This document shows positions 9,142 to 18,015 of a stretch of 64,000 bases of DNA, in pieces. This stretch comes from an uncultured Zoogloea sp. (GTDB lineage Bacteria; Pseudomonadota; Gammaproteobacteria; Burkholderiales; Rhodocyclaceae), in the NCBI GenBank assembly GCA_937967645.1, contig CALBTT010000181.1, forward strand, positions 34,764-98,763, written 5' to 3'. The notes beneath the pieces are model-generated. The model made no database searches and had not been told where the DNA came from. It saw nothing but the letters and a program-made list of their open reading frames with translations. Every line of letters begins with the position of its first letter. The stretch's first letter is position 1. A program made the position numbers and the translations under genes.

Positions 9142-9741
9142 TCAGTTGGTCTGGGGTGGGCGGGGCTGCGCGCCGGGGAAGGGCGCATTGGGAAAGGTGC
9201 CACCCTGGAATGCATTGCCGGGGAACTGGGTGCCGGGCAGGACACGCCGGGCGCCGTCATAGCGGGCAGCCCAGTAGCTCAGGCGCATGTCTTCAACCCG
9301 AACCACGCCACCCGCGGAGGGAGCGTGCACGAACTGGTTGTCGCCGAGGTAGATTCCCACGTGGGAGAAGGCGCGCCGCATGGTGTTGAAAAAGACCAGA
9401 TCGCCGGGCTTGAGTTCGGCAATGCTGACTTTCTCACCCATCTGGGACATTTCGCTGGCGGTACGGGGCATGCCGAAACCGAGGGCGTCGGCGAAGACCT
9501 TGCCAACAAAGCCGCTGCAGTCCAGGCCCGTCAACGGGCTGGTGCCGCCAAAGCGGTAGGGAACGCCGAGCAGGTTGAGGCTACGGTCCACCAGGGAACG
9601 GACGGATTCCGTGTAGCGTTCGAACATGGACGGCTGGGGTGTAGGCTCATCTCCCCGAACCTGGGGGAGCTCCGCTGCGAATGCCGCGCCGGAGCACGCG
9701 ATCGCTACAAAAAAGCCGAGTATCGTCTTCTTGATAGGCAT
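9142..9741 (-). CDS. Secreted NlpC/P60 peptidoglycan endopeptidase
   Basis: Predicted periplasmic cysteine hydrolase of 199 residues. A signal peptide (MPIKKTILGFFVAIACSGAA) is followed by an NlpC/P60 domain with the catalytic cysteine in GLDCSGFVGK, the histidine in FSHVGIYLG and a third polar residue in FVHAPS. The tail is a Pro/Gly/Asn-rich low-complexity stretch. I chose the ATG at 9739-9741 because it begins the signal peptide. An in-frame ATG at 9811-9813 has a much better Shine-Dalgarno (GGAGG) and would add 24 residues in front of the signal sequence, so the start is uncertain. Confidence 0.88.
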   Translation of the reverse strand: MPIKKTILGFFVAIACSGAAFAAELPQVRGDEPTPQPSMFERYTESVRSLVDRSLNLLGVPYRFGGTSPLTGLDCSGFVGKVFADALGFGMPRTASEMSQMGEKVSIAELKPGDLVFFNTMRRAFSHVGIYLGDNQFVHAPSAGGVVRVEDMRLSYWAARYDGARRVLPGTQFPGNAFQGGTFPNAPFPGAQPRPPQTN

Positions 9742-10007
9742 CCCGCCAATATATACGGCACCGATACGGGTGTAAAGAATTTCGACAACATAATCAATGC
9801 TGTCTTGCAGCATGTGAGTTCCTCCACGGACGCCAGTCCAGCTGCTCGCTAGCATGCAACTGCACTGGACGCGAGCGAAGAGGTCGGGAAGGCCGCGCGG
9901 GAGACGGATTGAACCGGTCAATGCGTTTCCATCAAAGGGCCCTTCGGCTTTCCCCGACGGAGCGCTCGTGCCAGTCGCACTAATTCCAGGTCTTCCCTGG
10001 GCGGCGT
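9742..10007. other. 266-base intergenic region between serB and the NlpC gene
   Basis: No gene is convincing here. On the minus strand a TTTACA (9771-9776) and TATATT (9748-9753) pair with a 17-base spacer forms a near-consensus sigma-70 promoter. Its start point would fall almost on the ATG at 9741, giving a nearly leaderless message. A GGAGG ribosome site precedes the alternative ATG at 9813. A small hairpin CCAGG-TCTTC-CCTGG (9986-10000) lies just past the serB stop but lacks a T-run. Confidence 0.35.
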
Positions 10008-10838
10008 TCAGCCGAACAGGTTGAGGATGCCGTCCAGGCCGCTGTGGTTGAGCGCGTAGGTGGCTTTTTCGCGCACCACCGGCTTGGCGTGATAGGCGAT
10101 GCCGATGCCAGCCTCTGCCAGCATGGGCAGGTCGTTGGCGCCATCGCCGGCGGCGATCACGGTTTCGGGCGCGAAGCCGTGGTGCTTTCGCACGACCTGC
10201 AAGGTGTGGCGCTTGGCCTCGCCATCGATGACCTCACCCTTGACCTTGCCGGTCAGCTTGCCGGCCCGCACCTCCAGCTGGTTGGCCACGGCGTAGTCGA
10301 AGCCGAGCTGCTTCTGCAGGCGGTCGGTGAAATAGGTGAAGCCACCGGACACCAGCACTGTGACGATGCCTGCCTGCTTGAGGCCGGTGATCAGCTTCTC
10401 CGCGCCTGGATTGAGCTGCAACCGCTCGTTGAAGACCCGCGCCAGGGCGTCCTCGGGCAGCCCTTCGAGCAAGGCGACCCGGCGTGCCAGGGATTCCCGG
10501 AAGTCGAGTTCACCGCGCATGGCGGCTTCGGTGATTGCGGCCACCTCGCTCTTGAGGCCCTGCATGTCGGCGATCTCGTCGATGCACTCGATGGTGATGA
10601 GGGTCGAGTCCATGTCGGTGACGAAAAGCCGGAAGTCCGCCAGGCGGCGGTCGTCCGGGACAAACGCGAAATCCAGTTGGCGTTCTTCGCAGTAGGCCGC
10701 CAGCCCCTCGTGGGGCTGGGCGTCGAGCAGCCGGAAGGCGTTCGGGCCGATCCGGCCAAGGCCTTCGGAACCGGTGAGGGCGGCAAGATCTTTCAGGGCA
10801 CGGGTTTCGACCTTGGGGCCCTGGACTACCAGATTCAT
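10008..10838 (-). CDS. serB: Phosphoserine phosphatase
   Basis: Last step of serine synthesis: hydrolyses phosphoserine. This is a HAD-superfamily enzyme of 276 residues. The nucleophile motif TDMDSTLI places Asp75 and Asp77 in DXDST, followed by SGGFTYF and the Mg-binding GDGANDLPML. A short N-terminal region of about 70 residues precedes the catalytic domain. The start codon overlaps the stop of aroG by one base, so the two genes are translationally coupled. Confidence 0.95.
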   Translation of the reverse strand: MNLVVQGPKVETRALKDLAALTGSEGLGRIGPNAFRLLDAQPHEGLAAYCEERQLDFAFVPDDRRLADFRLFVTDMDSTLITIECIDEIADMQGLKSEVAAITEAAMRGELDFRESLARRVALLEGLPEDALARVFNERLQLNPGAEKLITGLKQAGIVTVLVSGGFTYFTDRLQKQLGFDYAVANQLEVRAGKLTGKVKGEVIDGEAKRHTLQVVRKHHGFAPETVIAAGDGANDLPMLAEAGIGIAYHAKPVVREKATYALNHSGLDGILNLFG

Positions 10839-11914
10839 CAGGCAGCGCTCCGCTTCGGCAGGATGTCACGGAGGATGTCGCGGGTGCCGCGGATCATGGC
10901 CTCGGTGGTGCTCCAGTCCACGCAGGCGTCGGTGACCGAGCAGCCGTAGCGGAGTTGGGAGAGATCGGCGGGGATGGGCTGGTTGCCGGCTTCGATGTGG
11001 CTTTCGATCATCAGACCGACGATGGACTGGTTGCCCTCACGGATCTGGTGGGCTACGTCACGCATCACCAGGGGCTGGTAATCCGGGTTCTTCCAGGAGT
11101 TGGCGTGGGAGCAGTCGATCACGATATTGGCCGGCAGCTTGGCCTTCTGCAGCGCCTTTTCGGCCAGGGACACGGAGACCGTGTCGTAGTTGGGGCGGCC
11201 GCCGCCGCCGCGCAGCACCACATGGCCGTAGGGGTTGCCGCGGGTGCGGATGACCGACGACTGGCCCTGGCCGTTGATGCCCAGGAAGCTGTGGGGGTGG
11301 GAGGCCGAGAGGATGCCGTTGACGGCCGCGTCGAGGGAGCCGTCGGTGCCGTTCTTGAAGCCGACCGGGGTGGACAGGCCGGAGGCCATCTCGCGGTGGG
11401 TCTGGGATTCGGAGGTGCGGGCGCCGATGGCGGTCCAGGCGATCAGGTCGCCGTAGTACTGGGGGGCGATCGGGTCGAGGGCTTCGGTGCCGGTGGGCAG
11501 GCCGACCTCGTTGACGTCGCGCAGGAACTGGCGGGCCTTCTGCATGCCTTCGTCGATGCGGAAGGAGTCGTCCATGTAGGGGTCGTTGATGTAGCCCTTC
11601 CAGCCGGTCGAGGTGCGCGGCTTCTCGAAGTACACGCGCATGACCAGCACCAGGGTGTCGGCGACTTCGTCGGCCAGGGCCTTCAGGCGGCGGGCGTAAT
11701 CGATGCCGGCGACCGGGTCGTGGATGGAGCAGGGGCCAACCACCACGAAGATGCGCGGGTCCTTGCGGTCGAGGATGTTCTGGAGGGTGCGGCGGCCTTC
11801 GGTGACGACCTGGGCGGCCCTGTCGGAGAGCGGCAGGGTGGCCGTGATCTCGTCCGGTGAAGGCATCCGGTCGAAGGCCGCGATATTCAGGTTTTCAGTC
11901 TTGGAGAAGGGCAT
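10838..11914 (-). CDS. aroG: 3-deoxy-7-phosphoheptulonate synthase (class I DAHP synthase)
   Basis: First step of the shikimate pathway, joining phosphoenolpyruvate and erythrose 4-phosphate. The 358 residues match the AroG/AroF/AroH family: VVGPCSIHDP, MRVYFEKPRTSTGWKG, AIGARTSESQTHREMASGLS, GFKNGTDGS and CSHANSWKN. Sequence alone does not say which aromatic amino acid feeds back on it. It ends in the serB start, a serine-aromatic pairing that may reflect shared supply of tryptophan precursors. Confidence 0.96.
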   Translation of the reverse strand: MPFSKTENLNIAAFDRMPSPDEITATLPLSDRAAQVVTEGRRTLQNILDRKDPRIFVVVGPCSIHDPVAGIDYARRLKALADEVADTLVLVMRVYFEKPRTSTGWKGYINDPYMDDSFRIDEGMQKARQFLRDVNEVGLPTGTEALDPIAPQYYGDLIAWTAIGARTSESQTHREMASGLSTPVGFKNGTDGSLDAAVNGILSASHPHSFLGINGQGQSSVIRTRGNPYGHVVLRGGGGRPNYDTVSVSLAEKALQKAKLPANIVIDCSHANSWKNPDYQPLVMRDVAHQIREGNQSIVGLMIESHIEAGNQPIPADLSQLRYGCSVTDACVDWSTTEAMIRGTRDILRDILPKRSAA

Positions 11915-11950
11915 GGCGGACTCGCTGGTTCAGTAGCGGAATCCGGCATT

Positions 11951-12598
11951 TTACCTCGAAGTGCGTGAACTGATCGCGTGTCGCGCCAGTCCGAGCACGG
12001 AAGTCAGCTGGCAATCGACGAAGTCGGGCTGGCGCAGGCTGCGGCTGATCCATACCGTGCGCATGCCAAGGCGTTTGGCGGTGCGCAGGTTCTCGGCGCT
12101 GTCCTCGACCATGATGCAGTGCCTCGGGTTGAGCCGGTGATCGCGGATCAGGTGCTGGAAGCCTGCCAGTTTGGGCTTGGGATGGAAGCGCATGCGCTCG
12201 ACCGCATAGACGTCGGTGAACAGATGCCGGATGCCCATCTCGGCCAGCACGGCGTCGGCGTAGTGCTGCGGGCCGTTGGAGAAGATGATCTTCCGGCCCG
12301 GCAGGCGTCGCAGCAGGTGGCGCACCGCGGTGTCGAAAACGACCATGCGCGACAGGTCGGGGAATTGGTGGGTTTCGTGCAGGAAGTGTTCCGGGTCGGT
12401 GCCGTGGTGGCGCATCAGCCCGGTGAGGGTGGCGCCGTAGCGCTTCCAGTATTCCATGCGCAGCCGGTTGGCGTCCCGTTCGCCCAGATCCAGATGGCGC
12501 ATCAGGTAGGCCGTCATGCTCCGGTTGATGTGCGGAAAGATGTGCGGGCTGGCGTTATGGAGCGTGTTGTCGAGGTCGAAGAGCCAGATGGGCTGCAT
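11951..12598 (-). CDS. HAD-family pyrimidine 5'-nucleotidase
   Basis: HAD hydrolase of 215 residues of the SDT1/PPM1 pyrimidine 5'-nucleotidase type. It has the nucleophile motif FDLDNTLHNA at the N-terminus, IIFSNGP as motif II, the conserved lysine in FHPKP and the acidic motif MVEDSAENL. The likely role is dephosphorylation of pyrimidine nucleotides or modified nucleotides; the substrate is inferred from family. It lies 4 bases downstream of bioC on the same strand. Confidence 0.85.
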   Translation of the reverse strand: MQPIWLFDLDNTLHNASPHIFPHINRSMTAYLMRHLDLGERDANRLRMEYWKRYGATLTGLMRHHGTDPEHFLHETHQFPDLSRMVVFDTAVRHLLRRLPGRKIIFSNGPQHYADAVLAEMGIRHLFTDVYAVERMRFHPKPKLAGFQHLIRDHRLNPRHCIMVEDSAENLRTAKRLGMRTVWISRSLRQPDFVDCQLTSVLGLARHAISSRTSR

Positions 12599-12602
12599 GG
12601 GC

Positions 12603-13487
12603 TCAGGCCGGCTTGCGCTGGAACTGGATGACAGAACGCCCGTCCTCGGTGACCTTGGGCGCGGCTTTCCAGGCGTGGCCGTAGACCACTTCGACGCTGG
12701 CCGGCAGGCGCCCGTCGCGGCGCAGGGCTTCGTAAGCAGCTCGCAGGTGTTGCCAATGCGACTTGCCGGTGAGGCCGCGAGGCCGCCCGGTGGCGGCGTT
12801 GTTGCAGCCGCTGGCGCGGAGGTCGCGGAACAGGTCTTCCAGGCGTGTATAGGTGACGGTGATCATCTCCATGTCCATCACCGGATCGGAGAAGCCGGCG
12901 CCCACCAGGGCATCACCCAGGTCGTGCATGTCGATGAAGCGGTGCACGTGTTCGTGCGACGACGGCGGCAGCGCGCTGCGCAGCTCCTTCAGGGTGTCGG
13001 GGCCGAGGGTCGAGAACATCAGCAGGCCGCCCACCTCCAGCACCCGATTCAGTTCCTTGAGGGCTGGCAACGGATCGTGCAGCCAGTTGAGCATCAGGTT
13101 GGACCAGGCCAGCGAGATGCTGCCGCGGGCCAGGGGCAGGGCGCTGGCGTCAGCACACACGAAGTCGGGATCGGCGGGCTTGCCGAGGCGCATCAGGCGC
13201 TTGAGCAGGCCCCGCTCACCGCGGGCCTCGGCCAGCATCGCCGGTGCGGCATCGACGGCGACGCGCTGTATGCCCGGGTAGCGCTCGCCGAGCGTGGGGA
13301 GGTCGGCACCCGGGCCGCAGCCCAGGTCGAGGATGCGCCGGGGCTCGACGCGGATGTACTCGAGGCGCTCGGCCATGCGGCGGGAGACCTCCCGGGCCAG
13401 GGCATCCACGGTGGCATAGCCGGCCGCAGCGTGCCCGGCCCGGCGGCGTACGAGCCGCGGGTCGAGCTGGAAGTCCGGCATGCTCAT
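12603..13487 (-). CDS. bioC: Malonyl-ACP O-methyltransferase (biotin synthesis)
   Basis: Methylates malonyl-ACP to start synthesis of the pimeloyl chain of biotin. The 294-residue protein has the SAM-binding motif ILDLGCGPGADL, the acidic AVDAAPAML and the LAWSNLMLNWLHD block typical of BioC. bioB lies 15 bases upstream on the same strand, and the pair forms a partial biotin operon; bioF, bioH, bioA and bioD are not in this window. A non-BioC ubiquinone-type methyltransferase is unlikely given the context. Confidence 0.93.
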   Translation of the reverse strand: MSMPDFQLDPRLVRRRAGHAAAGYATVDALAREVSRRMAERLEYIRVEPRRILDLGCGPGADLPTLGERYPGIQRVAVDAAPAMLAEARGERGLLKRLMRLGKPADPDFVCADASALPLARGSISLAWSNLMLNWLHDPLPALKELNRVLEVGGLLMFSTLGPDTLKELRSALPPSSHEHVHRFIDMHDLGDALVGAGFSDPVMDMEMITVTYTRLEDLFRDLRASGCNNAATGRPRGLTGKSHWQHLRAAYEALRRDGRLPASVEVVYGHAWKAAPKVTEDGRSVIQFQRKPA

Positions 13488-13502
13488 CGAGCGCGCTGCA
13501 CC

Positions 13503-14489
13503 TTAGACGGACTTGAGGCCCAGGCGGGCGAACAGCTTGTCGTCGGCGTCGGCGTCGGGGTTGTCGGTGGTGAGCAGGCGCTCACCGTAGAAGATCGAGT
13601 TGGCGCCGGCCATGAAGCACAGGGCCTGGATGCCGTCGCCGAGTTCCTGGCGTCCGGCCGACAGGCGTACGTAGCTCTGCGGCATGGTGATGCGGGCGGC
13701 GGCGATCACGCGCACGAAGTCGAAAGGATCGATGGCTTCGTTGTTGCCCAGGGGCGTGCCTTCGACCTGCACCAGGTTGTTGATGGGCACGGAATCCGGC
13801 GGCGGGTTCATGTTGGCCAGCTCGGCGATCAGCGCCGCGCGGCTCTTCTTGGTCTCGCCGAGGCCGACGATGCCACCGCAGCACACGTTGATGCCGGCGT
13901 CACGCACCTTGTCGAGGGTGTCGAGGCGATCCTGCAGGGTGTGGGTGGTGATGATCTGGCCGTAGAACTCCGGCGAGGTGTCGATGTTGTGGTTGTAGTA
14001 GTCGAGGCCGGCGTCCTTCAGCTGTTCGGCCTGGCCGTCACGCAGCATGCCCAGGGTGACGCAGGTTTCCAGGCCCAGCTTCTTGACCTCGCGGACCATG
14101 TCGAGCACCGGCGCCAGGTCCTTCTCCTTCGGGCCGCGCCAGGCAGCGCCCATGCAGAAGCGCGAGGCACCCTTGGCCTTGGCGGCGCGGGCGTTGTCGA
14201 GCACTTCGTTCAGCGGCAGCAGGGCTTCCTTCTCGAGGCCGGTGTCGTAGCGCGACGACTGGGAGCAGTAGCCACAGTCTTCAGAACACCCGCCGGTCTT
14301 GATGGACAGCAGGGTGGAGCGCTGCACGGCATTGGGGTCGAAGTGCTCGCGGTGCACCTGCTGGGCGCGGAACAGGAGATCATTGAAAGGCAGGGCGAAC
14401 AAGGCCTCGACTTCGGCGACGCTCCAGCGCTTGCGGGCGGGGACGTTGGCGGTGGCGGGGCTCTCTGCCTGGGCGACGGTTGCGGTCAT
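13503..14489 (-). CDS. bioB: Biotin synthase (radical SAM)
   Basis: Inserts sulfur into dethiobiotin. The 328 residues include the radical-SAM cluster Cys68, Cys72 and Cys75 ([12 protein letters not shown]). Further family motifs are [27 protein letters not shown] and GGIVGLGET. It is complete and reads from a short divergent control region shared with the comF-like gene. Confidence 0.97.
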   Translation of the reverse strand: MTATVAQAESPATANVPARKRWSVAEVEALFALPFNDLLFRAQQVHREHFDPNAVQRSTLLSIKTGGCSEDCGYCSQSSRYDTGLEKEALLPLNEVLDNARAAKAKGASRFCMGAAWRGPKEKDLAPVLDMVREVKKLGLETCVTLGMLRDGQAEQLKDAGLDYYNHNIDTSPEFYGQIITTHTLQDRLDTLDKVRDAGINVCCGGIVGLGETKKSRAALIAELANMNPPPDSVPINNLVQVEGTPLGNNEAIDPFDFVRVIAAARITMPQSYVRLSAGRQELGDGIQALCFMAGANSIFYGERLLTTDNPDADADDKLFARLGLKSV

Positions 14490-14515
14490 GGTCTTGCACC
14501 CTTATTGTGGCTGTA

Positions 14516-14521
14516 ATTATA
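14516..14521 (-). promoter_or_regulatory. Candidate -10 element for bioB in the divergent bioB/comF region
   Basis: The 71-base gap between bioB and the comF-like gene has an AT-rich centre with a perfect TATAAT on the minus strand, 27 bases from the bioB start. The matching -35 is poor, which suggests an activator or a weak promoter. The element lies inside a near-palindrome (TAATTATAAATTA). I do not see a BirA operator of the enterobacterial type. Confidence 0.35.
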
Positions 14522-14560
14522 AATTACGAAGCCTTTTAGTTTCCCTGAAGGGGTCCGGAG

Positions 14561-15271
14561 TTGTCAAATCAAGCGCTTTGGCGGCGTCGTGGGCTGGACA
14601 GCGTGCTGCGTATCCTGCTGCCCCAGCAGTGCTTCGCCTGCGGAGCCGGGAGTGGTGACGACGTACTCTGCCGGACCTGCCAGGCAGACTTGCCGGGCGT
14701 TGGGCGGACGCGCTGTCCGGTGTGTGCCTTGCCGGCTCCGGCGGAGCAGGTCTGCGGAGCCTGCCTGGCCCACGTTCCACCCTATGAGGCCACCCTGGCG
14801 TGCCTTGATTACGCCTTTCCGGTGGATCGGATCGTCCAGGCGCTGAAGTATGCGCACCGGCTTGTGGTGGTGCGGCTGTTCATCGACCTGATGACCCGGC
14901 AGCCTGCGCCCGAGGCGGACCTGGTGTTGCCGATGCCCCTGCATGAGGCCCGCCTGCGTCAGCGCGGCTTCAATCAGGCTGCCGAGTTGGCCCGGCCGCT
15001 GGCACGCCGCTGGGGGGTGCCGGTGTTGCTGGACGGGGTGGTGCGGGACCTGGATACCCGTCCCCAGGCCGCGCTGCCCTGGGCCGAACGGGCCGCCAAC
15101 ATGCGCGGGGCTTTCCGGGTGACGCGGCCTCTCGAGGGGCTGCGCATCGTGGTGCTGGATGATGTGATGACGACCGGGGCCAGCCTGGCCGAGCTGGCGC
15201 GGAGCCTGAAGGCGGCAGGGGCGGCCAGGGTGGAGAACCGGATCGTGGCGCGGACGCCGCCGCCGGCTTGA
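14561..15271 (+). CDS. ComF family phosphoribosyltransferase-like protein
   Basis: A 236-residue ComF/GntX-type protein. The N-terminus has a double zinc-binding arrangement (CFACG, CRTC, then CPVC and CGAC). The C-terminal phosphoribosyltransferase fold has the PRPP loop VVLDDVMTTGASL near the end. Homologues help DNA uptake or use of DNA as a nutrient, but most proteobacterial members are uncharacterised. The start is a TTG at 14561-14563; no ATG precedes the first zinc motif. It is divergent from bioB and co-directional with trmL. Confidence 0.85.
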   Translation: MSNQALWRRRGLDSVLRILLPQQCFACGAGSGDDVLCRTCQADLPGVGRTRCPVCALPAPAEQVCGACLAHVPPYEATLACLDYAFPVDRIVQALKYAHRLVVVRLFIDLMTRQPAPEADLVLPMPLHEARLRQRGFNQAAELARPLARRWGVPVLLDGVVRDLDTRPQAALPWAERAANMRGAFRVTRPLEGLRIVVLDDVMTTGASLAELARSLKAAGAARVENRIVARTPPPA

Positions 15272-15304
15272 TGGAAGGGCGGGGGGCGGGCACAATCCGC
15301 GCCC

Positions 15305-15769
15305 ATGTTCCATGTCGTCCTGCATCAGCCGGAGATCCCTCCCAACACCGGCAACATCATGCGCATGTGCGCCAACTCCGGCGCGCGTCTGCATCTCGTT
15401 GAACCCCTGGGTTTCACCCTGGAGGAAAAGCAGCTCGTCCGCGCGGGCCTGGATTACCGCGACATGGCGGTGGTGACGGTGCACCCGGACTGGGCTGCCT
15501 GCCGCGCCGCCCTGGCGGGGCAGCGCATGTTTGCGCTGACCTCCCATGGTGGGCGGAGTTACGCGGAGGTGCCCTTCGAGACGGGGGATGTATTCGTTTT
15601 CGGGTCGGAGTCCAGTGGCCTGCCCGCAGCCCTGCACGAGGAGTTCGGCAATGAGCGGCGCCTGCGCATCCCGATGCGGCCAGACAACCGTAGCCTGAAT
15701 CTTTCCAACGCCGCTGCGGTGGTGGTCTACGAAGCCTGGCGCCAACTCGGCTTTGCCGGCGGCGCCTGA
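15305..15769 (+). CDS. trmL: tRNA (cytidine/uridine-34 2'-O)-methyltransferase
   Basis: SPOUT-class enzyme that methylates the wobble ribose of tRNA-Leu isoacceptors. At 154 residues it has the standard short TrmL length. The N-terminus HQPEIPPNTGNIMRMCANSG and the knot motifs FGSESSGLP, IPMRPDNRSLNLSNAAAVVVYE are diagnostic. It lies 33 bases after the comF-like gene and converges on gpsA. Confidence 0.96.
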   Translation: MFHVVLHQPEIPPNTGNIMRMCANSGARLHLVEPLGFTLEEKQLVRAGLDYRDMAVVTVHPDWAACRAALAGQRMFALTSHGGRSYAEVPFETGDVFVFGSESSGLPAALHEEFGNERRLRIPMRPDNRSLNLSNAAAVVVYEAWRQLGFAGGA

Positions 15770-15770
15770 G

Positions 15771-15792
15771 CCGGGCGTCCTGCGACGCCCGG
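15771..15792. terminator. Convergent trmL/gpsA hairpin
   Basis: A perfect 9-bp stem (CCGGGCGTC/GACGCCCGG) with a four-base loop fills the 30-base gap between the convergent trmL and gpsA stops. There is no T-run on either side, so it may act as a weak or Rho-assisted terminator. Confidence 0.45.
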
Positions 15793-15799
15793 GCGGGGC

Positions 15800-16780
15800 T
15801 TATTCCTGTTTCGGGTCGCGCGCCAGCAGTTGTTCCACCGCGTCCCGGGCCGACAGGGTGCCGGCCAGCACGCCAGCGACGGCCAGCGTGATGGGCATGT
15901 CCACCCCCAGGCGGGTCGACAGGGCGGCCACCTCCCGGGCGGTGCTGACGCCTTCGGCCACATGGCCAAGGGCCTGCAGGATGTCGGGCAGGGTCTTGCC
16001 TTCCGCCAGCATCAGGCCGACCCGGCGGTTGCGGGACAGGTCCCCGGTGCAGGTGAGCACCAGGTCGCCCAGGCCGGCGAGGCCCATGAAGGTGTCCCGG
16101 CGGGCGCCGAGGGCGACGCCCAGGCGGGTGATTTCGGCCAGCCCGCGGGTGATCAGGGCCGCCCGGGCATTGAGGCCGAAACCCATGCCGTCGGCCACGC
16201 CGGCGGCGATCGCCATGACGTTCTTGACGGCGCCGCCCACTTCCGCCCCGACCAGGTCGTCGTTGGCGTAGAGGCGCAGGCGGTTGTTGTGAAGGGCCTG
16301 TACCCAGTGGCGGGCGAATTCGATGTTGCTCGCCGCGAGGGTGATGGCCGCCGGCAGTCCCTGGGCCACCTCGGCGGCAAAGCTGGGGCCGCTGAGGACA
16401 CCACAGGGTGCGTCGGGCCCCAGTTCTTCGGCGACGATCTGGTGCGGGAGCTTGGTGGTCCCCGCTTCGAGGCCTTTACAGGCCCACAGCAGCGGGGTGC
16501 CTGGGGCGGCTGCGCGCAAGGCGCGCGCGGTGTCGCGCAGGCCCGCCAGCGGGGTGACGACCAGGTGCAGGTCCGCTTCAGCGGCTTCGGCCAGGTCCTG
16601 GGTGAAGCGCATGTCCTCGGCGAGGCGGACGCCCGGCAGATAGCGGCGGTTTTCGCCGTCCCGGCGCAGGGCCTCGATCTCGGAAGCTTCGCGGCTCCAC
16701 AGGGTGATGGCGTGGTTGCGGCTGAAGGCGATGGCCAGGGCCGTGCCCCAGGCGCCGGCGCCGAATACGGCAATACGCAT
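15800..16780 (-). CDS. gpsA: Glycerol-3-phosphate dehydrogenase [NAD(P)+]
   Basis: Reduces dihydroxyacetone phosphate to sn-glycerol 3-phosphate for phospholipid synthesis. The 326 residues open with the dinucleotide motif [11 protein letters not shown] and include [41 protein letters not shown] and GLGDLVLTC. It is the last gene of a minus-strand run (SH3 protein 5 bases upstream, then secB, grxC, rhodanese). secB-gpsA linkage is common in proteobacteria. Confidence 0.96.
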   Translation of the reverse strand: MRIAVFGAGAWGTALAIAFSRNHAITLWSREASEIEALRRDGENRRYLPGVRLAEDMRFTQDLAEAAEADLHLVVTPLAGLRDTARALRAAAPGTPLLWACKGLEAGTTKLPHQIVAEELGPDAPCGVLSGPSFAAEVAQGLPAAITLAASNIEFARHWVQALHNNRLRLYANDDLVGAEVGGAVKNVMAIAAGVADGMGFGLNARAALITRGLAEITRLGVALGARRDTFMGLAGLGDLVLTCTGDLSRNRRVGLMLAEGKTLPDILQALGHVAEGVSTAREVAALSTRLGVDMPITLAVAGVLAGTLSARDAVEQLLARDPKQE

Positions 16781-16785
16781 GGCGT

Positions 16786-17238
16786 TCAGAGCCCCCAGAC
16801 CTGATTGACGCGGATGAATCCGGTGGTGCCATCCCGGTGCCTGACCTTGACCCAGCCATCGGTCGGCTTGTCGGCAAGCTCGAGGACGATGTCCTTGATG
16901 GCTTCGAAGGCCAGCGGTGAGCCGTTGTCGGGCTTCTGGCGAATTTCGGCCTTGGGGACGGTCACGATCAGGGTCCGCTTTTCCGAGAGCTGCCGGCGTT
17001 CCAGCCAGAGCAGGCTTCCGGAGGGCTCGCGGACCTTGACCCAGCGGTCGATGTTCACCACGGTCTCAACCGGGGTGTAGCGCTGGATCACGAAGAGTGG
17101 CTTGCCCTGCTTGGACGGCGCATCGTAGAGGATGGCCGGCTCGGCGAGGGAGCGGAAGTCCGAAGCGCCGGCGCCTGCCGCAGCCAGAGCGAGCGGCAGG
17201 GTCCACAGCGCCGCGGTGAGGGAGCGGCGCAAGGGCAT
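16786..17238 (-). CDS. Exported SH3-domain protein
   Basis: A 150-residue protein with an N-terminal signal peptide ([19 protein letters not shown]) and bacterial SH3-like repeats: [21 protein letters not shown] then [17 protein letters not shown], and a second unit ending [20 protein letters not shown]. Such modules bind cell-wall or protein ligands in the periplasm. The start overlaps the secB stop by one base. No catalytic domain is visible, so the role is unknown. Confidence 0.75.
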   Translation of the reverse strand: MPLRRSLTAALWTLPLALAAAGAGASDFRSLAEPAILYDAPSKQGKPLFVIQRYTPVETVVNIDRWVKVREPSGSLLWLERRQLSEKRTLIVTVPKAEIRQKPDNGSPLAFEAIKDIVLELADKPTDGWVKVRHRDGTTGFIRVNQVWGL

Positions 17239-17705
17239 TACTGGATGGTCGCTTCTGCGCCGGCCTGTTCGGCGGCTTGCTGGCGGTTCTGCTGGAACAG
17301 CGCCTCGAAGTTGACCGGAGCCAGGATCACCGGCTGGAAGCCGGCGCGTGCCACGGCGTCGGACACGGCTTCGCGGGCGTAGGGGAAGAGGATGTTGGCG
17401 CAGCCGATCATCATGATGGGCTCGAGGTCTTCATCCGGCACATTGCGGATCTGGAAGATGCCGGCCTGGGCCACTTCGACCAGGAACACGGTCTTGTCGC
17501 CCGGCAGCTGGGCGGTGACGGTGACGGTCAGGTTCACTTCGAACACGCCTTCGTCAACCGGGTTGCCTTCGGTGCGCAGTTGCACGTTGATCTGGGGGGT
17601 TTCACGCTCCAGGAAAATCTTGGGGGCGTTCGGCACCTCCACGGACAGATCCTTGACGTAGAGCTTTTCGATGGAGAAGACGGGTTGTTGCGCGGTTTCG
17701 GACAT
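17238..17705 (-). CDS. secB: Protein-export chaperone SecB
   Basis: Cytoplasmic chaperone that keeps preproteins unfolded and delivers them to SecA. The 155-residue product has FSIEKLYVKDLSVEVPNAP, the conserved acidic surface region and AGIFQIRNVPDEDLEPIMMIGCANILFPYARE. I placed the start at the ATG 17703-17705, which begins MSETAQQPVFSIEKLYVKD as in other SecB proteins; an upstream extension would overlap grxC. It lies 35 bases after grxC and couples to the SH3 gene. Confidence 0.97.
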   Translation of the reverse strand: MSETAQQPVFSIEKLYVKDLSVEVPNAPKIFLERETPQINVQLRTEGNPVDEGVFEVNLTVTVTAQLPGDKTVFLVEVAQAGIFQIRNVPDEDLEPIMMIGCANILFPYAREAVSDAVARAGFQPVILAPVNFEALFQQNRQQAAEQAGAEATIQ

Positions 17706-17740
17706 GGTGGTTTTTCCGTGGATGAAAGGAGGAGGGCTGA

Positions 17741-18010
17741 TCAGATGGCTTCGCCGCGAAGCAGCGGATCGAGCTTTCCGGCGTGGTCGAGGGCGAACAG
17801 ATCGTCGCAGCCGCCCACGTGATAGTCGCCGATGAAGATCTGCGGCACGGTCCGACGGCCGGTGCGGGCCATCATTTCGTCCCGACGCTCGGGGTCGGTG
17901 TCGATGCGGACCTTTTCGATGTCGGTCACGCCCTTGCGGCGCAGGAGGCCTTCGGCCCGCACGCAGTAGGGGCAGACAGCCGTTGCATACATGAGGATCT
18001 TGGGTTCCAT
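17741..18010 (-). CDS. grxC: Glutaredoxin 3
   Basis: Small dithiol oxidoreductase of 89 residues with the active site CPYC at 13-16, the cis-proline region TVPQIFIGD and the C-terminal GGCDDLFAL. It reduces disulfides and glutathione mixed disulfides. The chosen ATG (18008-18010) lies 5 bases after the rhodanese stop. grxC-secB is a conserved pair; the upstream rhodanese and ArsR genes place it in a thiol and sulfur context. Confidence 0.95.
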   Translation of the reverse strand: MEPKILMYATAVCPYCVRAEGLLRRKGVTDIEKVRIDTDPERRDEMMARTGRRTVPQIFIGDYHVGGCDDLFALDHAGKLDPLLRGEAI

Positions 18011-18015
18011 GGCGC

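Noticed and set aside
12516..14516. A 666-residue plus-strand open frame
   Set aside because: It is the shadow of bioC and bioB, both of which have full active-site motifs.
14490..14560. Possible BirA operator in the bioB/comF gap
   Set aside because: The AT-rich near-palindrome TAATTATAAATTA is too short and does not match the known BirA half-site TTGTAAAC.
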